A model generated the notes under the pieces. The model was not told where the DNA came from. It saw only the letters and a program-made list of their open reading frames with translations, and searched no databases. The position numbers were made by a program, and so were the translations under genes. Positions 16,479 to 25,825 of a stretch of DNA of 64,000 nt are shown piece after piece. The stretch is from Sphingosinicella microcystinivorans (GTDB taxonomy: Bacteria > Pseudomonadota > Alphaproteobacteria > Sphingomonadales > Sphingomonadaceae), in contig NZ_RBWX01000007.1 of the NCBI RefSeq assembly GCF_003634215.1, positions 1,350,945 to 1,414,944 on the forward strand, in the 5' to 3' direction. The stretch's first letter is position 1; every line of letters starts with the position of its first letter.

Positions 16479-17655
16479 GCAGGCGCTCGTAAACCGGCAC
16501 GTAGGCCGCGACGCTGCGGTCCCAATTGCGCTCGGCTGAAACCCAGGTTTTGGCGCGCGCGCGCCGTTCGGGCCATGTGTCGCGGCTGGCAAGGACGCCG
16601 ATCAGAGCATCGGCGGCGGCATCGGGATCGTCTGCCGCGAACAGCGTGCCGGTGACGCCGTCCTCGATCAGCTCGCGATGCCCGCCGACATTCGAGGCGG
16701 CGACGAGCTTTTCCTGCGCCATCGCTTCGAGCGGCTTCAGCGGCGTCACCAGCTCGGTGAGGCGCATGGCCTTGCGCGGATAGGCGAGCACATCGACGAG
16801 GCTGTAATAGCGATCGACCTCGCTGTGCGGCACGCGGCCGACGAAGCGGATGCGGTCGCTTGCAGGCGATGCCGCCGCCGCAGCACGCAGCGAGGCTTCC
16901 ATCGGGCCGCCGCCGACGAGCAGCAAATGCGCCTTCGGCCGCGCCGCGACGAGGCGGGGCATGGCCGCGATCAGGATGTCGAGGCCTTCGTAGTCGTAGA
17001 AGGAGCCGAGGAAGCCGATAACCTCCGCGTCTTCCAGGCCGAGTTCTGTTGCCAGCGCGGTGTCGCGCGGGAGCGGATCGCCGAACTGGGCGAGATCGAC
17101 CGCGTTCGGAATCTCGAACAGCTTCGCTTCGTCGATGCCGCGCGTGCGGAGATCACCGAGGAGGCCTTTGCAGATCGCGCCGACAGCATCGGCCTGGCTG
17201 CATGCCCAGCTCTCGGCAGCCTTGGTCAGCCGGTACTTGAGGTCGCCTTCGCGCCCGGTGCCGTTGCCGACCGCCGCATCTTCCCAGAAGGCGCGAATCT
17301 CGTACACGAGCGGCAGATTGTGGCGGCGGGAGGCCCCCCACGCGGCGGCGAAGGTGAGCACCGGCGAATGCGCGTGCAGAAGATCGGGCTTCGTTTCCTC
17401 GATCACCGCGTCCAGACGTTTCGCCGTTGCCGAAATCTCGCCGATGAGCGGCGGACCGGACTTTCGCGTGCGGTGGAAGGTGAGGCTGTCGACGGTTTCG
17501 GGGTCGGGACCTTCCGCGTAGTGCCGCGGCGTTGTCAGCATCTGCGGTTGCCAGCCGAGACGGCGCTGGCCTTCGATGAGCGCGCGCGAACGGAACGTGT
17601 AGCCGCTGTGCAGCGGCAGCGAGTGATCGAGGATGTGTAGCGGCTTGATCGCCAT
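16462..17655 (-). CDS. Glycosyltransferase (GT4), exosortase-A-associated type
   Basis: A 397-residue cytoplasmic GT-B enzyme. The opening LHILDHSLPLHSGYTFRSRA is the signature of the Daro_2409 family (TIGR04063) found with exosortase A and PEP-CTERM polysaccharide loci. The N-terminal acceptor domain runs to about residue 190, followed by the nucleotide-sugar domain with FLGSFYDYEGLD, VGGGP and the family motif region PLKPLEAMAQEK, where Glu is the usual E-x7-E residue. It probably adds a sugar to a lipid-linked exopolysaccharide precursor. ATG 17655 overlaps the wecB stop (TGATG), so they form an operon. Confidence 0.88.
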   Translation of the reverse strand: MAIKPLHILDHSLPLHSGYTFRSRALIEGQRRLGWQPQMLTTPRHYAEGPDPETVDSLTFHRTRKSGPPLIGEISATAKRLDAVIEETKPDLLHAHSPVLTFAAAWGASRRHNLPLVYEIRAFWEDAAVGNGTGREGDLKYRLTKAAESWACSQADAVGAICKGLLGDLRTRGIDEAKLFEIPNAVDLAQFGDPLPRDTALATELGLEDAEVIGFLGSFYDYEGLDILIAAMPRLVAARPKAHLLLVGGGPMEASLRAAAAASPASDRIRFVGRVPHSEVDRYYSLVDVLAYPRKAMRLTELVTPLKPLEAMAQEKLVAASNVGGHRELIEDGVTGTLFAADDPDAAADALIGVLASRDTWPERRARAKTWVSAERNWDRSVAAYVPVYERLLSRAR

Positions 17656-18746
17656 CAGCGTCCGCGCCGCACCAGATCGGCGACGCAGCGCTCTGCCGCG
17701 CGGCCGTCCCAGAATTCGGGGCGCTTCGCTGTCCCCGGCGGGGCGGCAAGTGCGGCATCGAGCGCGCTGACGAGCGCGTCGGCCTTGACCAGTCGGTTGG
17801 TGCCCTCGGTGACGGTGACGGGCCGTTCCGTGTTGTCGCGGAGCGTGAGGCAGGGGATGCCGAGGTAGGTGGTTTCCTCCTGAAGCCCGCCGCTGTCCGT
17901 GATCGCGATACGCGCGTCCTTCAGAAGGCTCATGAAGGGTTTGTAGGATTGCGGCTCGGCGATCGTGATGTTCCCCTTTGCGAGCGCGTCTGAAAGGCCG
18001 AACGCCTCCACCCGGCTCTTCGTGCGCGGGTGCATCGGGAACATCAGCGGGAGACGCTGCGACGCTTCCACCAGCGCATCGACGAGCGCCTTCAGCTGCG
18101 GGGCTTCATCGACGTTTGACGGGCGGTGCAGCGTGACGATGCCGTAATTGCCGGGCGTAAGGCCGAAGCGGGCGGGGGCGTTTTCGGCGTCGAGCTTGGG
18201 CCGGATGCGCTCGAAGCTGTCCATCATGATGTTGCCGACGCGCGTGATACGGCTTGCCGGTATGCCTTCGGCGCGCAGGTGTTCGTCGCCATCGGGCGAG
18301 GGGGTCCACAGCACGTCGGAGATCGCGTCTGTCACCAGCCGGTTGATCTCTTCGGGCATAGCGCGGTCACCCGAACGCAGGCCCGCCTCGAGGTGGACGA
18401 CCGGAATGTGGAGCTTGGCGCCAACCATCGCGCAGGCGGCGGTTGAATTCACGTCGCCGACGACGACGAGCCAGTCCGGCTGTTCGTCCATCGCGATCTT
18501 CTCATAGGCGATCATCACCTTGCCGGTCTGTTCGGCATGGCTGCCGGAGCCGACGCCGAGGTGATGATCGGGCGCCGGGAGATCGAGATCGGCGAAGATG
18601 TCGTCTGACATGTTCGCGTCGTAATGCTGTCCGGTGTGGATCAGAACGGGTTCGAAATCATCATGGGCGGCAAGCGCGTGCCAGAGCGGCGCCACCTTCA
18701 TGAAGTTCGGGCGTGCCGCCGCGATCATGTGCACTCGCTTGGTCAT
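17655..18746 (-). CDS. wecB: UDP-N-acetylglucosamine 2-epimerase (non-hydrolysing)
   Basis: A 363-residue enzyme that interconverts UDP-GlcNAc and UDP-ManNAc for polysaccharide synthesis. Visible family elements are AAARPNFMKVAPL near the N-terminus, HTGQHYD (about 37-43), the HLEAGLRSGD stretch, TLHRPSNVD, and the C-terminal TDSGGLQEE with TLRDNTERPVTV that binds the UDP group. ATG 18746 (MTKRVHMIAAARPNF) matches the family start; an upstream in-frame start would add 20 Arg/Gly-rich residues of no known role. It is the first gene of a two-gene operon with the glycosyltransferase. Confidence 0.95.
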   Translation of the reverse strand: MTKRVHMIAAARPNFMKVAPLWHALAAHDDFEPVLIHTGQHYDANMSDDIFADLDLPAPDHHLGVGSGSHAEQTGKVMIAYEKIAMDEQPDWLVVVGDVNSTAACAMVGAKLHIPVVHLEAGLRSGDRAMPEEINRLVTDAISDVLWTPSPDGDEHLRAEGIPASRITRVGNIMMDSFERIRPKLDAENAPARFGLTPGNYGIVTLHRPSNVDEAPQLKALVDALVEASQRLPLMFPMHPRTKSRVEAFGLSDALAKGNITIAEPQSYKPFMSLLKDARIAITDSGGLQEETTYLGIPCLTLRDNTERPVTVTEGTNRLVKADALVSALDAALAAPPGTAKRPEFWDGRAAERCVADLVRRGR

Positions 18747-18956
18747 GCGTCGTCCGTTTCCCTTTTCACTTCCGCGTCCTATTGCCAATGCGCCCGGCTT
18801 TCGCAAGGCCGGGCGCGAACATTCGGCTGGTATCGTCCAAACGTGACGGCTTTGCCCTTCGGTGCACGAGATGTTAAGCGGAAGCCGTTAACAGCGCGCT
18901 GTCGGCGTTCGCGAAAGCGGATGCACGCTCAGGACCACGCTCAGGACAGGGCCCGG

Positions 18957-19127
18957 ATGGTAGACAATTTCGCATTGCTGGTGTCGCAGCTGATGATGAT
19001 CGTCGTGCTGTGGCGCTGCTTCACACTACCGGCCGAAGACGGCAAGGAAGACGCCCAGAAGCCGAGCTTCCGCGCGCGCAATCGCAGCGCTGCCCAGCCG
19101 CGAAACGGTAACCCCGCGGCAGACTGA
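18957..19127 (+). CDS. 56-residue single-pass membrane protein before the polysaccharide ligase gene
   Basis: Begins MVDNFALLVSQLMMIVVLWR: one N-terminal hydrophobic helix (about residues 5-24), then a polar tail rich in Asp, Lys and Asn. Its stop overlaps the next start (TGATG), so translation is coupled to the ligase. An in-frame ATG at 18921 would add 12 residues. This small protein is not a recognised family. Its coupling suggests a helper of the polysaccharide ligase or polymerase. Confidence 0.6.
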   Translation: MVDNFALLVSQLMMIVVLWRCFTLPAEDGKEDAQKPSFRARNRSAAQPRNGNPAAD

Positions 19128-20509
19128 TGCGCGACCTCATTCTCATCTGCTTCATCGTCGGCTTCGTCGTGGCTTCGTTCCGGCGCCCCTATTTCATGGC
19201 TTTGGGCTATATCTGGGTCGACTTCCTGCAGCCACAGAAGCTCACATACTGGTTTTTGAACGGAGCCCCCGTCGCATTGATCATGGCGATCGGGGCCGTC
19301 GCATTCTACATCTTCCTCGACGAGAAACAGCGCATACGCCTCAGTCTTGTGCAGGTTCTGGTCGTTCTTCTTGTTCTGTTGGCGACTGTAAACACGTTCG
19401 GTTGGGCCATCGTAACCGATCATGCCCGCGAAAAGTGGGACTGGGTCTGGAAGGGGCTGCTGTTCTCTGTGTTCCTCCCATGGGTGCTGACGACGCGGCG
19501 GCGTGTGGAGGCGGCGGCTTTCATCATGATCCTGAGTACCGCCGCGATCACGATTTCGGGCGGCGTCAAGACGCTCCTCGGTGGCGGCGGCTATGGGAAT
19601 GTCTCGTTCCTCGTGCAGAGCAACACCGGCCTTTATGAAGGCAGCACGCTGTCGACGGTCGCGCTGTGCTTCATCCCGCTGACACTATGGCTCTATCGCC
19701 GCAACACGATCATGAAGCGCAACCTGCTGACGTTTCTCGCGACAGCCGGCATCATCTTCTCGATGACGCTCGTCACGGTCGGCGCGGAGGCTCGCACCGG
19801 CCTTATCGCAGGTTCGGCGCTGCTGCTGCTGCTGTGGCTGACGAGCAAAAGGAAGATCATTTTTGCGGCGGCGATCGCGGCGGCTGCGGCGATCGCCATA
19901 CCGCTTCTCCCGGCCTCCTTCACGGACCGCATGTCGACGATCAAGACCTATGACGAGGACATGTCTGCGTCGACGCGCATCGGTGTGTGGTTGTGGACGA
20001 TCGATTTCGTGAAGGAACACCCTTTTGGCGGGGGGTTCGGCGTGTATCGCATCAACCAGTTCGATGTGGACATGCAGCGCCGCGAGGGCGTGGCTGACAA
20101 CATGGACACGCGCACGGTCACAATAAAAAAAGAGGCCCGCGCCTTCCACAACAGCTTTTTCGAGGTTCTGGGTGAACTCGGTTATCTGGGTGCGATCATC
20201 TATGTCGCGATCGTCGGTCTCGCGCTTCACGCCACTTGGAAGCTGAAGAATATCAGTACCGGGGACCCGGAGCGGGACATCTGGTTCCGCGATCTCGGCA
20301 CGATGATGGCGATCTCGCTGATCGTCTACACCGTGGGCTCGATGTTCGTCAGCATCGCATTCCAGCCACCGTATTATGACCTTCTCGCGATCACGATCGC
20401 CGCAACGCATATCGCGCGCCGCGAGAGGCTTGGGAACAAAGTCGACGAGAAGCTCGGTCCGCGCCGACGGCCCGCCGGAATGGGCACGGCTGTGCCCGCA
20501 AAGGCTTGA
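19127..20509 (+). CDS. Putative O-glycosylation ligase, exosortase-A-associated (Wzy_C family)
   Basis: A 460-residue integral membrane protein with about ten hydrophobic helices and the O-antigen ligase/polymerase architecture. The start RRPYFMALGYIWVDFLQPQKL is characteristic of the TIGR03097 family that accompanies exosortase A. A large periplasmic loop (about 275-350) contains HPFGGGFGVYRINQF and RAFHNSFFEVLGELG; the AH(N)SF..LGE pattern is the conserved Wzy_C active-site region. It probably polymerises or transfers the exopolysaccharide. The exosortase gene itself is not in the window. Confidence 0.9.
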   Translation: MRDLILICFIVGFVVASFRRPYFMALGYIWVDFLQPQKLTYWFLNGAPVALIMAIGAVAFYIFLDEKQRIRLSLVQVLVVLLVLLATVNTFGWAIVTDHAREKWDWVWKGLLFSVFLPWVLTTRRRVEAAAFIMILSTAAITISGGVKTLLGGGGYGNVSFLVQSNTGLYEGSTLSTVALCFIPLTLWLYRRNTIMKRNLLTFLATAGIIFSMTLVTVGAEARTGLIAGSALLLLLWLTSKRKIIFAAAIAAAAAIAIPLLPASFTDRMSTIKTYDEDMSASTRIGVWLWTIDFVKEHPFGGGFGVYRINQFDVDMQRREGVADNMDTRTVTIKKEARAFHNSFFEVLGELGYLGAIIYVAIVGLALHATWKLKNISTGDPERDIWFRDLGTMMAISLIVYTVGSMFVSIAFQPPYYDLLAITIAATHIARRERLGNKVDEKLGPRRRPAGMGTAVPAKA

Positions 20510-20594
20510 TCCGGGCTGGAAGAGCGGTTCCAACGCAGTACGCTTGCCTGTAGAACCCGTTGAACCACAAGCGGTCTCGGGCGTTGGAAAACAG

Positions 20595-21737
20595 ATGCAG
20601 AAAAATCAGATACTTCCCGCGTCCGACTTTCAGAGCTTGAACGAGGCCTCGGCGTGGATTTCCGCAAACGGCACCGCGCTCCTCATCTATGGCGCCGTGG
20701 CCATCGGCATCTATCTGCTGCTCGTCGGCGTTCGCGCGGCTGTGTGTCGTCTTGTGGGCGTGCCCGGAACGCTGGAGCCAAACAGCTGGCGGTCGATCCT
20801 AGGTCAGGTGATTCGGCGTACGCGCAGTTTCTTCCTGGCGGCGGTCTCCGTTCAGCTTGTGACGGCCGCAGCCCCAGGCCTGGCGGGCGCCCTGCCGGTC
20901 GTGCAATTCCTCTTCACGGTGGCGGCGGTCGTGCAGGGCGCGATCTGGATACGCGAGTTCGCGCTTGGCATTGTGACGCGGCGGGCGGCGGGCGAAGACC
21001 CTCACAATTCCACGCTGGTCTCGGCGATGGGGGTCATCCGCGTCATTATCAACGTGGCGATCTTCGCGATCGCGACGATCCTTATCCTGGACAATCTCGG
21101 TGTTAACGTCACGGCGCTTGTCGCCGGTCTCGGTATCGGCGGCATCGCAATCGGTCTTGCCGCGCAGGGCATTTTTTCAGATCTGTTCGCGGCGCTTTCG
21201 ATCCTCTTCGACAAGCCGTTTGTGCGCGGCGATGTCATCACCGTCGATACGCTTACCGGCACGGTTGAAGCGATCGGCCTCAAGACCACGCGAATCCGGT
21301 CGCTTTCGGGCGAGCTGGTTTCGGTATCGAACGCCAAGCTGCTGGAAAACCGCATCCACAACTATGCGGTGATCCACAAGCGCCGGGTCGTGATGCAGAT
21401 CGGCATCATTTATCAGACGCCGCCCGATGTCATGGAAACGCTGCCGGACGAAATCCGCAAGATCGCCGAGAGCATCCCGCTCGTTCAATTCGACCGCGCG
21501 CACTTCTTCAATTTCGGCGCAAGTTCGATCGACATCGAAATCGTGTTCAATGTGGCCGCTGCGGGGATGCAGGAAATGATGGGCGCTCGGCAGGCGTTCA
21601 TGCTCGGTGTCGTCCGTCGCTTCAGCGAGCTTGAGGTGGACTTCGCCTATCCGACGCAGATGGGCTTTCTCGGCGGGATCGATGGCAAGGTGGTTGACCC
21701 CCTTGCCATTCCGAAAGAGTTCCAGCCCGCCCCCTGA
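20595..21737 (+). CDS. Mechanosensitive ion channel of the MscS family
   Basis: A 380-residue inner-membrane channel. There are four hydrophobic helices; the last, LVAGLGIGGIAIGLAAQGIFSDLFA, is the glycine/alanine-rich pore helix of MscS. The beta domain follows with KPFVRGDVITVDTLTGTVEAIGLKTTRIRS, the standard MscS motif (PF.vGD.i....GtVe.I..rtT.ir). ATG 20595 is chosen because upstream codons overlap the previous gene's end and lack hydrophobic character. The gene protects against osmotic downshock. It is convergent with putA, one base apart. Confidence 0.93.
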   Translation: MQKNQILPASDFQSLNEASAWISANGTALLIYGAVAIGIYLLLVGVRAAVCRLVGVPGTLEPNSWRSILGQVIRRTRSFFLAAVSVQLVTAAAPGLAGALPVVQFLFTVAAVVQGAIWIREFALGIVTRRAAGEDPHNSTLVSAMGVIRVIINVAIFAIATILILDNLGVNVTALVAGLGIGGIAIGLAAQGIFSDLFAALSILFDKPFVRGDVITVDTLTGTVEAIGLKTTRIRSLSGELVSVSNAKLLENRIHNYAVIHKRRVVMQIGIIYQTPPDVMETLPDEIRKIAESIPLVQFDRAHFFNFGASSIDIEIVFNVAAAGMQEMMGARQAFMLGVVRRFSELEVDFAYPTQMGFLGGIDGKVVDPLAIPKEFQPAP

Positions 21738-21738
21738 G

Positions 21739-24717
21739 CTAAAGCGTCACGTCCTCAATGGAGAGCAGGCTGGCGTTGCCGCCTGCCGAGGTCGTGTCGA
21801 TGCTCACCGTGCGCTCCACCGCGAAACGCTGAAGGTAGTGAGGCCCGCCCGCCTTCGGTCCGGTGCCCGAGAGACCTTCGCCGCCGAACGGCTGCGAACC
21901 GACAATCGCACCGATCATCGAGCGGTTGACGTAGAGGTTGCCCACGCGCGCGGCGGCAACAGTACGTTCGCAGCGGCTGGCGATGCGGCTGTGGAGGCCC
22001 ATCGTAAGCCCGTAGCCGCTACGGTTGATGCGCGCGATGGTCTCATCGAGCGTGCCGGTCTTCCATGTGGCGACATGCAGGATCGGGCCGAACCATTCCT
22101 TCGTCAAATCTTCGATACGGTCGAGGCGGATCACGGTCGGCGCAACGAAGCGGCCTTCTGGTACCACGATCGTGTGCAGCCAGCGGTCTTTCACCGACAG
22201 GCGATAGTCTTCCAGCTTCCGGTATGCGGCATCGTCGATCACGGGGCCGACATCCGTGCGCGGATCGGCGGGATCGCCGACGACAAGCGTATCCATCGCG
22301 CCCTTCAACATATCGAGGGTGCGATCGATGACGTCCTCCTGCACCACGAGCAGTCGCAGCGCCGAACAGCGCTGGCCTGCGGAGCGGAAAGCGGATGTCA
22401 CCACGTCGGCGATCACCTGCTCGGGAAGTGCTGTCGAATCGACGATCATGGCGTTGAGGCCGCCGGTTTCGGCAATCAGCGGCACGATCGGGCGCACGTC
22501 GTCGGCCACGAGGCTGCGCGCGATGGCTTTGGCCGTGCCGGTCGAGCCTGTGAAGGCAACACCCATCACGCGCGGATCGCCGGTGAGCGCATTCCCGGCC
22601 TCGGCGCCGCCGATCACGAGCTTCAGCACATCCTTCGGGATGCCCGCCTGATGGGCGAGCGCAACGGCGCGGACGGCGATGCGCGGCGTCTGCGGGGCGG
22701 GCTTCGCGACAACGCTGTTACCGGCGACGACCGCTGCCGTGACCTGCCCGAGGAAGATCGCGAGGGGGAAGTTCCACGGCGCGATGCAGGCGAACACGCC
22801 GCGGCCTTCAAGGCGCATCGTGTTGCTCTCGCCCGTGGGTCCCGGAAGTTCGATGGGTGCGAAACCCGTGCGCGCCTGATTGGCGTAGTAGCGGCAGAAA
22901 TCGGCGGCCTCGCGCACTTCGCCGAGCGCGTCGCCGATGGTCTTGCCCGCCTCGTGGACGGCAAGCGCCATCAGGTCGATGCGGTGTTCCTCGAGGAGGT
23001 CGGCAAGCCGGTCGAGCGCGGTGGCGCGGGTATCGACAGGGGTGCGCGACCAGCCATCGAATGCCGCGTCGGCGGCGGCGATGGCTGCGTGAACTTCGGC
23101 AACGGTCGAATCGGTCGGCGCGGTTCCGATATCGGCGCGCGCTGCGATGGCGGATGCTGTATCTTCGAGGGTCATGGCGTCCTGCAGATCAAGGCCTTCG
23201 CTGTTGCCGCGTGCGGCACCGTACAGGTCGGCGGGAAGGGGGATGGAGGGGTGGCGCGTGCCGCCGACGCTGGCGACCTTTTCGACCGGATCGGCGAGAA
23301 GCTCCTCTTCGGTGACGTTCGGGTCGGCGAGCTGGTGGACGAAGCTGGAGTTGGCGCCGTTTTCAAGAAGCCGCCGCACGAGATAGGCGAGGAGGTCGCG
23401 GTGGCCGCCGACGGGCGCATAGATGCGGCAGTTGTAACCGCCTTCGCGCACCAGCCGGTCGTGGAGGCCTTCGCCCATGCCGTGCAGGCGCTGGAATTCG
23501 AAATCGCGGCGGTCGCCCGCCCATTCGAGCAGCGTCGCGACGGTGAGCGCGTTGTGGCTGGCGAAGGCAGGATAGATGTTCTTCGCGGCGAGCATGTCGC
23601 GCGCGCAGGCGAGGTAAGAGACGTCGGTCGCGGCCTTGCGGGTGAACAGGGGATAGTCGGAGAGGCCGGCTTCCTGCGTGCGCTTGATCTCACTGTCCCA
23701 GTAGGCGCCCTTCACGAGGCGCACGGCCATCTTGCGGTTTGTCTCGCCGCCGATCGCGTCTGCCCACGCGATGACCGCGCGGCAGCGTTTCGAATAGGCC
23801 TGCACCGCCATGCCAAGCTTGTCCCAGCCCGAAAGCGACGGGGCGCGTGCGGCGGCGGCGATGATATCGAGCGACATGACGAGCCGCTCGGATTCCTCCG
23901 CATCGACGGTGAGGCCGATATCCGCCTTCGCGGCGCGCTCGGCGAGCTGGACGAGCATGGCTGAGAGTTCGGGTACGCAGGTATCGGCGTGCGCGGTTTC
24001 ATAGCGCGGGTGGAGCGCGGAGAGTTTCACCGAGATGCTGTGATCGCGGCCCTTGCTGCCCTTGCCGATGGCGTCGATCGCGTCCGAGTAGGAACGGAAA
24101 TAACGCTCGGCGTCGTCCCGCGTGCGCGCGGCCTCGCCAAGCATGTCGAAGCTGGCGACGAAGCCCGTGTGGTCCTTGTCGTTGGCGCGCTCCAAAGCCT
24201 CCTCGATGGTGCGGCCCATCACGAACACCTGCCCCATCAGGCGCATCGCGGTGCCGACGGCGGTGCGCACGACGGGCTCGCCGACACGGCCGATCAGGCG
24301 CTTCAGCGTCGAGCCACCTTCGCCGACGAGCGAGCGGGTGACGACGAGACCCCATGTCGCGCTGTTGACGAGCGTCGAATCGGATTTCCCCGCGTGCGCC
24401 GACCAGTCGGCCGTGCCGAGCTTGTCGCGGATCAGCAGATCTGCCGTGTCCGCGTCGGGGACGCGCAGGAAGGCTTCGGCAAGCGCGAGCAGTGCAATGC
24501 CCTCGTCCGTGTTGAGCCGGTATTCCTGAAGGAAACGATTGACCCAGCCGCTCGACTGCGCGGCGCGCAGTTCGTCGAGAAGCCCCCCGGCGCGCGCGAT
24601 GATCCGCCCCCTTGTCGCTGCATCGACCCGTGCGGCTTCGCAAAGCGGCAGAATGACTTCGGGTTCGGGCGCCCGGTGCAGGCGTTGCATGTCGGCAAGA
24701 ATGTCGGCGATGGCCAT
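21739..24717 (-). CDS. putA: Bifunctional proline dehydrogenase / delta-1-pyrroline-5-carboxylate dehydrogenase
   Basis: A 992-residue enzyme that oxidises proline to glutamate in two channelled steps. The FAD-dependent proline dehydrogenase barrel covers about 60-450 (SVKLSALHPRYE, DAEESERL, RLVKGAYWD, ASHNALT, GMGE). The aldehyde dehydrogenase part covers about 500-980 (APWNFPLAIFLGQ, VAFTGSTGTAKAI, ETGGLNAMIVD with the catalytic Glu, and SAGQRCSAL with the nucleophilic Cys). It begins directly with the PutA arm and lacks the N-terminal ribbon-helix-helix of trifunctional PutA. Control therefore falls to the divergent Lrp-type gene. Confidence 0.97.
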   Translation of the reverse strand: MAIADILADMQRLHRAPEPEVILPLCEAARVDAATRGRIIARAGGLLDELRAAQSSGWVNRFLQEYRLNTDEGIALLALAEAFLRVPDADTADLLIRDKLGTADWSAHAGKSDSTLVNSATWGLVVTRSLVGEGGSTLKRLIGRVGEPVVRTAVGTAMRLMGQVFVMGRTIEEALERANDKDHTGFVASFDMLGEAARTRDDAERYFRSYSDAIDAIGKGSKGRDHSISVKLSALHPRYETAHADTCVPELSAMLVQLAERAAKADIGLTVDAEESERLVMSLDIIAAAARAPSLSGWDKLGMAVQAYSKRCRAVIAWADAIGGETNRKMAVRLVKGAYWDSEIKRTQEAGLSDYPLFTRKAATDVSYLACARDMLAAKNIYPAFASHNALTVATLLEWAGDRRDFEFQRLHGMGEGLHDRLVREGGYNCRIYAPVGGHRDLLAYLVRRLLENGANSSFVHQLADPNVTEEELLADPVEKVASVGGTRHPSIPLPADLYGAARGNSEGLDLQDAMTLEDTASAIAARADIGTAPTDSTVAEVHAAIAAADAAFDGWSRTPVDTRATALDRLADLLEEHRIDLMALAVHEAGKTIGDALGEVREAADFCRYYANQARTGFAPIELPGPTGESNTMRLEGRGVFACIAPWNFPLAIFLGQVTAAVVAGNSVVAKPAPQTPRIAVRAVALAHQAGIPKDVLKLVIGGAEAGNALTGDPRVMGVAFTGSTGTAKAIARSLVADDVRPIVPLIAETGGLNAMIVDSTALPEQVIADVVTSAFRSAGQRCSALRLLVVQEDVIDRTLDMLKGAMDTLVVGDPADPRTDVGPVIDDAAYRKLEDYRLSVKDRWLHTIVVPEGRFVAPTVIRLDRIEDLTKEWFGPILHVATWKTGTLDETIARINRSGYGLTMGLHSRIASRCERTVAAARVGNLYVNRSMIGAIVGSQPFGGEGLSGTGPKAGGPHYLQRFAVERTVSIDTTSAGGNASLLSIEDVTL

Positions 24718-24844
24718 GAAATTACTTTCGCTGATGATCCTTCGATAATGCCAGCGAAACGGGTAAATGTGCTTTGTATTTTTGCTTCCTATCCTGAATT
24801 ATGTAAGGCCAATTCAGAGTTTGCCGAAGAAGGTTCGGATTGCC

Positions 24845-25300
24845 ATGCTGGATACCATTGACCGCGCCATCCTGCGTACGCTGCAGGAAGACGGGCGCAT
24901 CACCAACCAGGCGCTCGCCGAGCGCTGCAACCTCTCGCCAGCCGCCTGCCACGAACGCGTCCGGCGGCTGCGCGAGAAGGGCTATATCGCGGGAACGGTC
25001 GCCGTTCTCGATCCCGTACTGCTCGATTGCGCGCTGCTGATTTTCGTCGAGGTGCTGCTCGACCGCACGACCTCGGACGTGTTCGATGATTTCGCCGCTG
25101 CCGTCAGGCGGATGCCTGCTGTTCTCGAGTGCCACATGGTGGCGGGCGGGTTCGACTACCTCATCAAGGCGCGTGTCAAGGACATGGCGGACTACCGCGC
25201 GTTCCTCGGTGACACGCTCGTCGACCTGCCCGGCGTGCGCGAGACGCGGACCTATGCCGTGCTCGAGGAGGTCAAGAATACTCACGTTTTACCTATCTAG
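24845..25300 (+). CDS. putR: Lrp/AsnC-family regulator, probable activator of putA
   Basis: A 151-residue protein: winged helix at 1-60 (LDTIDRAILRTLQEDGRITNQ, LSPAACHERVRRLREKG) and the RAM ligand-binding domain at 70-150. It is divergent from putA with about 127 bases between start codons, the classic layout of alphaproteobacterial PutR, which senses proline. ATG 24845 starts exactly at the family position; an upstream in-frame start at 24767 adds an unlikely hydrophobic stretch. The shared region is AT-rich (TTTGTATTTTTGC), fitting Lrp-type sites, but no exact dyad was defined. Confidence 0.9.
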   Translation: MLDTIDRAILRTLQEDGRITNQALAERCNLSPAACHERVRRLREKGYIAGTVAVLDPVLLDCALLIFVEVLLDRTTSDVFDDFAAAVRRMPAVLECHMVAGGFDYLIKARVKDMADYRAFLGDTLVDLPGVRETRTYAVLEEVKNTHVLPI

Positions 25301-25348
25301 GCATCGCGGCGGCAGCATCCTAAGCCGAGCGCGAAAATGGAGGCGTGC

Positions 25349-25801
25349 ATGACGGTGTCTGTGCAGGACTACAAAGCGATGGTGGGCAGCGAACTTGGCG
25401 TTTCGCGCTGGTTCGAGGTCGATCAGAAACGGATCGATACGTTCGCGGAATGCACCGAGGACTTTCAGTTCATCCATGTCGATGCCGAACGTGCGGCGGA
25501 TACGCCCTTTGGTGGGACCATAGCGCACGGGTTCCTGACGCTGTCGCTGCTTTCGGCCATGGCGTACGAGCTTTTTCCGAAGCTCGAAGGCGCGAAGATG
25601 GGCGTGAACTACGGCATGAACAAGCTGCGCTTCCTCGCCCCCGTTCGGTCTGGCAAGCGCGTTCGCGGGCGCATGAAGCTGCTCGACGTGACGGAACGAA
25701 ATCCGGGTGTTTTGCAATCCACCTATGAGGTGGTCGTTGAGATCGAGGGCGAGGACAAGCCCGCATTGCTGGCCGAATGGGTCGGCCTCGCCTACGTATA
25801 A
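25349..25801 (+). CDS. MaoC-family (R)-specific enoyl-CoA hydratase
   Basis: A 150-residue hot-dog fold enzyme. The active-site stretch FQFIHVDAERAADTPFGGTIAHGFLTLSL contains the D-x(4)-H of MaoC hydratases (Asp within ECTEDFQFIHVD and His38 region) and GGTIAHG. ATG 25349 has GGAGG immediately upstream; an earlier ATG at 25337 precedes that box and is rejected. It resembles the NodN-like subgroup. With the thiolase gene 24 bases downstream, it probably serves fatty-acid or short-chain acyl-CoA degradation. Confidence 0.9.
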   Translation: MTVSVQDYKAMVGSELGVSRWFEVDQKRIDTFAECTEDFQFIHVDAERAADTPFGGTIAHGFLTLSLLSAMAYELFPKLEGAKMGVNYGMNKLRFLAPVRSGKRVRGRMKLLDVTERNPGVLQSTYEVVVEIEGEDKPALLAEWVGLAYV

Positions 25802-25825
25802 GATTCAGGAACAGGAGACTCTCCC

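Noticed and set aside
21607-23964. Open frame of 785 codons on the plus strand
   Set aside because: It mirrors putA on the opposite strand; its composition is that of antisense high-GC sequence.
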